Assembly (NCBI GenBank): GCA_021229015.1
Contig: CM037790.1
Location: 57,407,690 to 57,471,689 of the forward strand
DNA: 64,000 nt
Origin: Solen grandis
Lineage: Eukaryota > Mollusca > Bivalvia > Adapedonta > Solenidae
Direction of reading: 5' to 3'
Shown piece by piece: positions 23,036 through 32,991 of the stretch. A program made the position numbers and the translations under genes. How positions within the stretch are numbered: the stretch's first letter is position 1; the number at the start of each line of letters is the position of its first letter. The notes under the pieces were generated by a model. That model made no database searches. It saw nothing but the letters and a program-made list of their open reading frames with translations, and was not told where the DNA came from.

Positions 23036-23039
23036 TAAA

Positions 23040-24777
23040 ATAGGTTGCGAATATTACCATTGGTCGTACAAACTATTTCGTAATGCTTGCCAAGGACAAA
23101 ATTAAATAACGTAATATCTTTACGTCCATGCAAAGTACAAAATGAGCATTTTTTGCGGGTATCTTACATTAAAAGAATGTATTAGGAAATACATTCCTTG
23201 ATGACTTGGAGATCACCGTCGCTGTGAGAAAAGTTCAGTTAAATAGTGATATCTTGTTAATTACCCCGTGTACACAAGGGGTATACCAAAACCGAATTGA
23301 AAAAAGTAGTGTGGTTGCCCAGATCTTAACAGAAAACTCTAGCTGTTATGTTAAAATTAGTAACTTCAAAAGCTGTCAGATAAATGTAACAAAACGTAAT
23401 ATTTCGGTCATGAGGAAAATTCGTTTCACATGAACTTAGTTGAATACTTGGTGGTCAAGGGCACTAAACGGATGTAAATTGAGTGTTTACATCAACACGC
23501 AAGTTGGGGAATGACGCGGTGTAATTGTTTTTGATTTAGAACAATGAAACACTTAAAACACCAAAGTGTTTCGTGCTTTGTGTTTTCCTTAATCGAGGGT
23601 ATACTTATAGGATACCTGACCTCTTTAAAGCGGGGGTTATTATTCATTTTTATAGAGATATAACAAATGAATTTCGTGACATTTTAAAGAGCTTGTCAAC
23701 TTTGAGTTGCTGAAAATCTGCTTCCTCCAACTTTTGATAAAGATTTATACTTAAGATGCCACTTCATACGAGGTTAAAGTTGTCTTTATATCTGCTCCTA
23801 CTTCACCGTCAATATTTCAAAGTCCAAGATCGGGGGTCTTTTTTCGCTGATATATTATGTTGCTGTTATTTGGAATAAACCGGAGCTGCATTAGGATTTT
23901 ATTCATATGTGACGTCAAGATATTTACAAATATGTGGAATCACAAAGTGCGTCCAGGAGGAACCGACGGCCCATGGCAAGCAAGCTGTAAAGTTTACTCA
24001 CATCTGCGTTGCCGGCGAATGACTCGAACAAACAGCCGCGAGGAGCTAAGTAGCAGTCTCGTGTGTTTGTGTGATAATTCTAAGAAAAAAACAAAAAACA
24101 ACAACAGAAATTTTCAAGTTTATTATTTTATGGGGTCATGGATGTATTTATATATACTTCAATCAATATCAAAAACGATTATCGTTCAAATTTTACAAAA
24201 CACGCCACATACCAAATACCAAACAGTCATTTCTTATTATTTGAATTTAACGTACCTGTTTATTTAATATTGTAACAGTTGTTTGTTTGCTGATGTTTTT
24301 CTTTCTTTCTTTTTTTTACGTGGTGGAGGGAGAAGGGTCCGGAGTTGTAAGGTGTAAAAGACACCTTCTTAACTTGCCATAACCTGTAATTACAATGTAA
24401 TTATTAACGTTAAGAGTATGGCTCATTAGCCTTATACATGGTCGGGTTGTATTCTAATTGCTTTGTGAGTAATTACGGATTTCTACAACCTGCAGAAAAA
24501 AAAAATTATATGTTTTTTGTCCATAAAAACATTTTGCGCCTAGCATATCCTCTTTTTCTTCTTCGTGTTCTTCTTATTCTTATTATTATTACCATACCTT
24601 TACTTTTCTTTAAAGTTTGAATGAAAATAGATTATTGGTGTATGTTCGTACAAACGTTTGCTGTCGTAAAAATGTTTAAGCGTCAATGTTTCGAATGCCG
24701 TAGGAAATAAGTTCACCATATAAACCAAGTGAAGAGTTAGTAAAGTATAGACCTTTATAACGGAATCTATAAAAACT

Positions 24778-24779
<2 letters not shown>
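23040..24779. other. No confident gene
   Basis: A 136-codon open frame (23857-24267) has a normal-looking middle (RPGGTDGPWQASCK) but low-complexity ends, and no family was recognised. The remainder is AT-rich. Confidence 0.4.

Positions 24780-24782
<3 letters not shown>

Positions 24783-24819
<37 letters not shown>
24783..24819 (+). repeat. AT microsatellite
   Basis: About 18 AT dinucleotides. Confidence 0.95.
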
Positions 24820-25845
24820 CCATAATTATAAAGTAAAATTAACTGGTCGCACAAGAAAATGAAATTATATATTGTATTGTTGGGGTATCAGTAGTCAAGC
24901 ATCACTACTTATACGATAGTATGGTATTTTTGTTAAGGTAATCCAGCCATATTAAATTGTAATCATGGTCCATCAAGTGATCATGGAAATTGTATAGTAA
25001 TCGCAAGCCTTTATAGTCTTTAAGCAAATGTTACTCCAAATCAATGGATGCTTGCATCTACACTGAAGTATTTTTAAGCATTTGAATGGCAATGATTATA
25101 ATTTAATGATAGATGAATAACCTTAATAACGATCGGCACTTTTAAAATAAATTCCATTTTAGTGACGCAATTGTATAAACTTCCTATTCACATTAAACAC
25201 AATGCTTGAAGTTTGGACCTTGCGATTAGTTGAATTTTGTATTCTTTTTTGTTACACTAATTATTATAATATATGCAATCATGTTCAAACTCAAATCGAA
25301 TCATTAATTTCTTCCGTTTTGGGGGTGAAACAGAAATACACTAACCTTTAGAAGTTTGGACGTTTTTACATACAATTCATAAACCGTGTTAAGTGTGTAA
25401 TCTATAGCATTTGCGTATTACAAATTATGCAAGATAACATGAAATGTAGAGCATGATCATGCCACAGCACGTCAAAACGCTATGTATGCAACACAGACAG
25501 GACATCATTGTAAGAGTGTGTAGCGGGGAAAGGAGATAGCATTGCTTATTATGTCCATCTTAAAGATAAGCGAGCGCATTTGATCTGATGTACATAGGAC
25601 TTAGGTTTTCGGCGACTTCTGTTATTGTGTTAAAGTTTTATAGTTTCAGGCAATTAACGACCTCAATACAATTTGCTGAAATGGATTTATCTTAAGTTGA
25701 TTGGGAAACACGTTCTAATAACTTTTACAAATCCCTCTCCACGGTTCCTGTGTTGGACCAGTACTTTGTGTATGTGATGACTATGAAGAATCCTTGCCCG
25801 CCACCCACTTCCAAGTCTCCAACGAAAAACATATCCCCAGGATCT

Positions 25846-26060
25846 GATCTGAGTGGTAAGAGCGTCCGTCTCGTAACCGAGAGGTCGTAGGATCGATCCA
25901 TGAATGCAATATACCACAGTCTGATAACTAGTACTGGTACACTCTAGCTTTGCGGTCATGATTTATACGGGGTAATTCCAGAACCGGTTTGCCCGATGTC
26001 GTGGCATAAGGCTGGGTGTAGTACGAGCATGCCGTTTGTCTGTTATTTGATTTTTAGGGA
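25846..26060 (+). mobile_element. tRNA-derived SINE, family 1
   Basis: The head GATCTGAGTGGTAAGAGCG with B-box-like GGATCGATCC. The body shares GTACTGGTAC, GGGGTAATTCCAGAACC and the GTGATGCAGC core with other family-1 copies in this window. Confidence 0.6.
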
Positions 26061-26260
26061 TAACAAAGCAGTGATGCAGCGCTATGTCTTATCTAAACAA
26101 ACTCCCCAAATTTTTAACATTTTCAAATACATTGTTTTGTTTATACGCATTTTCACATAAAAAGACATAGCCAAACTGATACCCATTAGTATCGTATCTT
26201 AGGTTGGACCAGTACTTAGCGTATGGAACGTTCATGGGTGATCTTGACCCCAATCCACAT

Positions 26261-26410
26261 TAAGGAAAAGTCCCTGTAATGATTCCGCTACGTCTTGGAC
26301 CACTAATCTTCACCAAGATAACAGAAGTTCTCCGAATGAAACATTAGGAAACCATGGTTATCTCCGTGAGGTCCGAAATGTAGCGTAACCATTACAGGGA
26401 CTTTACCTTA
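26261..26410. mobile_element. MITE with TAAGG(A/T)AAAGTCCCTG ends
   Basis: 33-bp inverted ends (26261-26293, 26378-26410) with few mismatches, containing AAAGTCCCTGTAATG and CGCTAC. A related copy is at 38829-38990. Noncoding, 150 bp. Confidence 0.75.
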
Positions 26411-26639
26411 AACCTACCGGATTCTAAAGATACTGATACACCTTAAAGTGGTATAAATGTCTGACACTGAAAACATTTATATAAGATGTTCAGCGCTGCT
26501 GAAATTAACATGAGTATGATAAAAAAAAACAACTGATCGAGTCACTGGAGCACATATTTCGATATATATTATTGACAAGCATATAAACTGGCGATGTCAC
26601 TGGAATGTGATTTTAAGTCACATAGTTTATAACAATCAT

Positions 26640-27145
26640 GCCTGAGAACGGGAGAGGGGGTCGTGGGTTCAATCATACCAAAGTCATTAAAAATGGTACT
26701 GGTAGCTCTCTACATAGCGCTAAACATATAGGGGTAGTTCCAAAAATGTGTGTGGAATCATGCCACATGTCTACGGCGTGATACTGCAGTGAGGCAGCAC
26801 TATATATATATCTCAAGTATATAGTCTCCAAATGGTTGTGGGGGCCGCCGTGGCCGAGCGGTTACAGTCGTGGACTACAAATTCCTCAGCCCCTCACCGC
26901 TGTAGGTTCGAATCCCAGTAGGGACTTCGGATTTTTCATGTGAGGAAGTCTTCCAGCTGACTTGCGGTAGGTCGGTGGTTCTACCCGGGTACCTCTGTGT
27001 ACTCGGGGTCTTCCTCCACCTGTAATTAGCTGGACGTCGCCATATGATTGAAATACTATCGCAACGACGGTAAACCCCAATACAACAATACAACAACAAC
27101 AAATGGCTGAAATACTGTCAGTGGGACGTTAAACCCAACAAATAA
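26640..27145 (+). mobile_element. Family-1 SINE split by a nested SINE
   Basis: The body (GTACTGGTAGCTCTC, TACGGCGTGATACTGCAGTG, ATAGTCTCCAAATGG) stops at 26838 and resumes at 27101 with AAATGGCTGAAATACTG and GACGTTAAACCC, the family-1 3' end. The interruption is the SINE at 26839-27100. Confidence 0.75.
26839..27100 (+). mobile_element. tRNA-derived SINE, family 2, with target duplication
   Basis: The head GGCCGCCGTGGCCGAGCGG resembles Leu/Ser-type tRNA with a long variable arm; B box GGTTCGAATCCC. The 3' end is a CAATACAACAA-type tail. It is flanked by AAATGGTTG (26830-26838) and AAATGGCTG (27101-27109), a 9-bp duplication with one change. Confidence 0.82.
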
Positions 27146-27319
27146 ACATGCCTGAGAAATAGTGTCGTTTTATATTTTGCATCCGCCACATCTATTTGAA
27201 TTTATTGAATATCAGACCACAAGAACTGTACATAGAATTCAATGGAAGGATAATTCTGTAAAAAGCTACGTCCACCGTAATCGAGCAATGTCAGATTCGG
27301 ATCCTTACCATGTTTCAAT

Positions 27320-27533
27320 ATACAGTGAAATTATTAATTTTCGTGGGACACTGATTATCGTCTATTTCGCGGAGAGTTATATCCACGAAAATTAATCCCC
27401 ACGAAAATTTGTCTGTTATATAGACCTCACGCTGTCTAGAACATAGATCCACGCATAAATGTACCCACGAAATTCCCTTTGGTACATATTCAACAAAATT
27501 TAATGTCAACGAAAATTAATGATTTTCAGTATA
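27320..27533 (+). mobile_element. MITE of the TTAATTTTCGTGG family
   Basis: The left end TACAGTGAAATTATTAATTT mirrors the right end AATTAATGATTTTCAGTAT. The body has GTTATATCCACGAA and ATAGATCCACG. Similar copies are at 39642-39852, 41712-41894, 52523-52757 and 55541-55744, with a fragment at 34487-34617. TA flanks both ends. Confidence 0.78.
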
Positions 27534-27599
27534 TAATGGAGACCAAGAGGTGTGATTGTGTGTGTGAAATAAACAATACAATTCAATAGAAATGTAAAT

Positions 27600-27800
27600 A
27601 CAGTGAAACCTCTTTACAACGGCATTCATTTTAACAACACCCTTTTTATAACGACAGTAATCTTGAAAACTAAAGTGCATACTCCTTCTATGTCTCTATT
27701 CTTTACAATGGCAATTTCTACTCTAATGAAAATCGCCCTATACGCTCAAAGCATATTTGGTTCTGGTGCCAGTGATTTGATTGGTGATACTGATGAAAAA
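27600..27800 (+). mobile_element. pogo/Tigger-like transposon end
   Basis: Starts CAGTGAAACCTCTTTACAAC, like the terminal repeats of pogo/Tigger elements. The other end was not found; probably a truncated or unequal copy. Confidence 0.4.
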
Positions 27801-27849
27801 TAATAAGCTTTATCTAAAGTCGGCAAGGTACAAACAATAACACACATAA

Positions 27850-28110
27850 GCTCATGCCAGTTCAGGACCCGATTGTTTAGATGGTGGCGCTCTTATTGTG
27901 GGAGGAAACCGACGAACCCCCCTGTCCAATCTGGCCACCTACCATCGCAAGGGAATCGAACCCAGGCCGTATAAGTCAGAATGCAGTGTTCTAACCACTA
28001 CGGTAACCGGACATCAGGTCAAGCAGTCTTGGAACTACCCTTATATGTTAGGCGCCAAGCAAGGTAGCTATATCAGTACTGTTTTGAACCTTCAAGTAAA
28101 GGGAAGGACA
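27850..28110 (-). mobile_element. tRNA-derived SINE, minus strand
   Basis: The complement of 27945-28018 has an A-box-like TACCGTAGTGGTTAGAAC and a B box GGTTCGATTCCC. It is too diverged to be a tRNA gene. Confidence 0.5.
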
Positions 28111-28834
28111 CTCTAACCACTCAACCAATGCGACCATAGGCCTTTTGGGTGTCCTTTTATGACTGGAGTGTCCTTTCCCAGGGGGTTTTACTAACCGGAT
28201 AATGAAACTTTGGAAATAAAGCCGAAAACAAACACATGCGTAATATTTGTGGACAAACGTTTTATTCAGGTGTTGTCATTTTCGTTAAATCTCACAATGA
28301 TTGTGTAAGACATTACGATTACAAATCATACCCATGATATTGGTAGGAAGGTCCGGCAATCGCCATCATTATCTCAATACCATGAACATGAAATAAATAC
28401 ATATATAACGATTCTTCGTGGATCCAAGGAGGCTATAGAGTGCTCGGAATACCGAGTTGTTTGGACAATCGAGATAATCTGCCGTGTGCTCAGTTACATG
28501 TGAGAATCAAGAGTGGGGGTAAGGAAGTCTTGACCCCTCTCCCCCCTTGTGATTTGGACAATATGCTAAGAGTAAAAGAAAAAGAGCATCCCCTATCCCC
28601 CCTACCCGCCTCCCCCTGGATATTAAAGCCCCCCTCCCTCTGTAAAACCGATGGACCCTCCCTGGAAAATCTTATAAGAAGAAGAGGATAAGGCATGGCA
28701 TTTGGATAATTCTCCCCGTATATCGCAATTTAACTGAGATTTAAATTTGAAAAAAAAAATACAACAAGATAAATCAAAAATTATTTATTTTATAGACCAG
28801 TAAAACCTTTCACACTGTTGAAAAAACACATGAA

Positions 28835-29008
28835 CCCTTTACCTCGTATAAATGTCTCATACAGTTGGCTCATACAAAATTAAAGCTTAGATTTTACACA
28901 GTATGTATGTATGGCAGAGAAATATAAATCCTATATGCCCATTTAAAGTATGATTACTGGTATTTATAAAGTCAAAAATTTACATATTATTACTCATGAG
29001 GTAAAGGG
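28835..29008. mobile_element. piggyBac-like MITE, second type
   Basis: Ends CCCTTTACCTCGTA and TGAGGTAAAGGG, flanked by TGAA (left, one change) and TTAA (right, 29009-29012). About 174 bp. Confidence 0.7.
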
Positions 29009-29012
29009 TTAA

Positions 29013-30246
29013 AAGTTAAAAAGAAGTTTGATTTCTGGATATTTTATGTCTTTCCGATAAGGAATGGTCAGAAAAAAATGCAGACGAAATCAAAGAAATC
29101 CGGTTGCCATACGTGACGTCAGCAAAAAGATTCTATTGGCCCAAAAACTCTACACGTGTGACCTGAAATATGCAAGCAATGACAACTTGTTGACACTTTG
29201 TGCTCTGCTGATTTTACAAAAATGCAAATACAAAGTTAGTGCTATTAAAATGTGCACTTTGAGCACATAGCGAATAGAGTATATATTTTAAAACCATCTA
29301 CAAACAGTAAAAGATTTGATAGATTCCATTGTTATTCTGTTAACGTTTGTGGGTGGAATTAATGGTAAATCCATTTTATATACACCATGTAGATATATCA
29401 CATCTTTAATTATATAATCAACTGACATGTTGTTATTTTTTATGAAAATATCCAAAATTCACTTTAAATATAAATAAAAAACGAAAATAAAAAAAATCAA
29501 GTAAATTGCAAATTAATCAATGTGTATAATTAATATGTACAATATCATGCATCTTTATCAGGGGCGTGTCCGGGAATACGCATGTACGCAATTGCGTAAA
29601 ATCAATCAGTCAAAATGAAAAAGTAAGTTTCAATTTGAAAGAGACGTACACAGTACCATATTGACGCTGAATTATATATCTCAAGAAGGCTTTTTTGCAA
29701 ACCAAATCTTAACTTGATGGTAATAGTACCGTTGCTTATATTTGATGTAAAATTCAAATCTGGCGAAAAAAAGAAAGAAATTGTACATTTGTTTTTAACG
29801 ATATTTTCATATATTTTCACGTATTTTTTTAATTAACATTTGCAAAATTGGTACCAAAACGTATGTCATCAATCGACCGATATTACATTTCGTCTTTTGC
29901 TAGAATTATCGATACAATAAGATGTTGTATCGATATGTATAAACAGAAAAAAAAAAATCATTTTTCAGTACAGGCAGATTCATCATTTTTCTTCTCTTGT
30001 ACCTTTGACCAAAAGATCATAAATTTATTAAATTGCTATGATTTCTTTTATGAAATTAAGCTCTAAGAACCTTGTTCATTTAGTAATTCTCACGTATTCT
30101 AAACCATGAATCAATTAGCCTCTGCGACTTTGATGGCGATTTCACAAAATTTAATAGCAATATTCTTTTTTTATTATTTTACGGTTGTTAAGATAGCAGT
30201 CGGTTGTAAGACCACGATACTTACAAGGTAGTTTATTGTATTAAAC
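29013..30246. other. Probable 3' flank of the ZP gene
   Basis: AT-rich. It contains several minus-strand poly(A)-signal-like AATAAA sites and no coding signal. The ZP gene stop is at 30249-30247. Confidence 0.45.
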
Positions 30247-31401
30247 CTACACGTGGGTTGACTCGGGTACAATCTGGGCATGAAATTCAATCGGTTCATA
30301 GATATTCTCCTCTAGGCAGTGTTCTACGATCTCTATATTTCGACTATCCCTCCTCTTTTTTACCATATCTATGTTTCCGTTTTTACTTTCAAGAAATGAG
30401 TCGTCAATATTTTGCTTCTCTGTTGCCAAAACTGTGCCTTGAAATGCTTGCACGTTCAGAACTTTTTTTGAATTATCGACAAGATCGGAGATTGAATCCC
30501 TTTTATCCTTTTGTTCATTTCCAACGTCAGATAAATTACTCAAAGATGTGATGCCATGGTTTTCCTGGTGATGCACGTTGCTTCTTACATCACATGAATC
30601 GGATGTGTTTTCAACATTTGATACTAAAGAGGCATATGTTTCCAATTTTTTCAATTCTTCATCTGCATTTATTTGACAACCAGTGAATAGATTTGTGTCA
30701 TGGTCAATTAAATCAAGCTGACAAGTATTATTGGTAAAGAACTTTTCAATGTCCTTATCTTGGCGCATTTGAGTGACCTCGTCTGCTGTATAATAAATTG
30801 TTTCTTCGTCACTTCCGGATTTTGAATAATGATCGGAAGTGACGTCACGATTTGGATAAGAGTCGTTTGTGTCGTTTTTATCAAAATAGATGTTGGGTAG
30901 GGACCGATTTTTCTTGATAACAATCTTTGTCGGGTCAGTCTTGCGAAATTTTGTACAGTTGACCTTTGGCTGAATGACATTTGACTGAATGGATATTGAG
31001 GTAATTGGGTTATTAAATGTAGATATTTTATTGACATTCTTTGAGAAATGGGGCTTAGACATAGAATCGAACATATCACTGCCTACACAATCCGTCTGTA
31101 TACCGACAGTCACACAACGCTTTCTCACAACAAGATCGGTTCGAGAGAATTTTAGAGTGTTAATGTCATCGGTTTTCGTGCTTACTGTGACTGATTCACG
31201 TCTTTTCATCCCTGGGGACGTCTCCAATTCCGGGACAGAGTCCATCATTTTTGGTCCTTTCATGTTGTACCCAACAGGTAGGTTTAGCATGCTAGAAAGA
31301 CGTCGACCCACGGAGCGAGCCAAATTGATGTTCTTCTCGGACATCCTCCGTAATGTGCCGTGCTTCTTCTGCGTTTCCGACTTTCTTCCCAGCTTTCGGA
31401 G
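30247..31401 (-). CDS. ZP gene last exon: long cytoplasmic tail
   Basis: The acceptor acttgcag|CTC joins phase 0 to the transmembrane exon and gives 384 residues to the stop. It is basic at first (LRKLGRKSETQKKHGTLRR, RSVGRRLSS), then Ser/Asp/Asn-rich and probably disordered. A related pair, VTVSTKTDD and VTVGIQTD, occurs about 25 residues apart, each after a basic stretch. No known domain was recognised. Such a long tail is unusual for ZP proteins. Confidence 0.8.
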   Translation of the reverse strand, partial: LRKLGRKSETQKKHGTLRRMSEKNINLARSVGRRLSSMLNLPVGYNMKGPKMMDSVPELETSPGMKRRESVTVSTKTDDINTLKFSRTDLVVRKRCVTVGIQTDCVGSDMFDSMSKPHFSKNVNKISTFNNPITSISIQSNVIQPKVNCTKFRKTDPTKIVIKKNRSLPNIYFDKNDTNDSYPNRDVTSDHYSKSGSDEETIYYTADEVTQMRQDKDIEKFFTNNTCQLDLIDHDTNLFTGCQINADEELKKLETYASLVSNVENTSDSCDVRSNVHHQENHGITSLSNLSDVGNEQKDKRDSISDLVDNSKKVLNVQAFQGTVLATEKQNIDDSFLESKNGNIDMVKKRRDSRNIEIVEHCLEENIYEPIEFHAQIVPESTHV

Positions 31402-32938
31402 CTGCAAGTAGATAGTTGAAAAACATAGAACAATGTATGTATCTATGTATGTATGTATGTAGTATGTATGTATGTATGTATGTATGTATGTACGGTATGT
31501 ATCTATGTACGGTATGTATGTATGTATGTATGTATGTACGGTATGTATCTATGTACGGTATGTAAATATTACGGTATGTATCTTTGTACGGTATGTATGT
31601 ATGTATGTATGTATGTATGTATGTATGTATGTATGTATGTATGTATGTATGTACGGTATGTATCTTTGTACGGTATGTATGTATGTATGTATGTATGTAC
31701 GGTATGTATCTTTGTACGGTATGTAAATATTACGGTATGTATATTTGATTGGATGTGTACACGTATACCTTTATTCTTCTCACTTTGTTGTTGTTGTTAC
31801 TGCTGTTTTTGTTGTTGATGTTGTTGTTTCTATTTATAAACTTTTACATTGACCTGATTTACTTTAGTTAAGATATATTTCATTCAAAATACTTAACACA
31901 TTTTCATTTTAACAGACATTTAATAGCGACTGGAGAGAAATATAATATATTACATTGTTATTATCATTTGTTTTTCTTTTTTGTTTGTTTTTCCTTGTTA
32001 AAGTTTTGTTTTTATTGTTGTTGTTGTTTTTGTTGTTGTTGTTTTTTTGTTTTGTTTTTTTAATGCATGTAAATCTTTCTTGATTGTCTATATAGACAAA
32101 GTACGACTACATAAACACTCATCATCACCTTAGAGACGACGCAACAGGCAATCAACCAGGAGAACACCATAGTGGCAGCCCCAAACGTCGTTACCGTGGT
32201 AACCATAACCTTGTCTCCACACACCTGCTCCGCCTGCTGGGCTGTAAAATAGAGAAAACAAATATAATTATACATAATATTTTGACTAAACCTTTCACTC
32301 GATAATAAACAATATCATTATTTTGGTAATTCGAAATCTCAAATTATGATGATACTAGCTTTTACATTTCGACTATGCGAAACTCAGCTATTTTACTTTA
32401 TACGCTCCAGACATGATACAAAAATATTGATACGTTTAAGCTCATATTACTGTAAAATGCGTCATTGCTTAGTAGAATAATGTAGAGTTCAGATGTTACG
32501 ACTTCGGACACTCTTGTATACATGGTTGTTTCATAGCTATATAATAGGAGAAAAAAGTTCCATTTAATCATAGACCACATATAATATTCAAAAATATGGT
32601 ATGTTAGACCACATTCGTAATAGATCAAATTTGTAACAACTTTCTGGCGGATTTGATCGTATATGAGTGTCACATTAAAAATGGCGTCGATAACATGTGT
32701 TACATATGTGCTTGATTTAAGTTATGCTTGTAATCACATTTTTAACAGCTAGGTGTTACAAATGTGATTTGTTACAAATGTGTATTGTTATAAATGTTGT
32801 CGAACATTGGTAAAAATGTAATAATCTATGAAATAAATAAAACATGCGGACCGATCCTATTTGTTTTCGGGTTGTTAGTCTTGGTCATTTTCTTTGAGCC
32901 TAATCAAATGTGTCCAGAAACATGTTCCTAATGAAATA

Positions 32939-32991
<53 letters not shown>

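Noticed and set aside
23857..24267. 136-residue ORF as a TSP1-like exon
   Set aside because: GPWQASC hints at TSP1, but the second and third Trp and the RxRxC strand are absent.
31453..31818. Tyr/Val/Cys/Met-repeat ORFs
   Set aside because: Produced by the TATG microsatellite.
32398..32673. 91-residue minus-strand ORF within the ZP gene
   Set aside because: Lies in an intron, has no splice sites matching the neighbouring phases, and is AT-driven.
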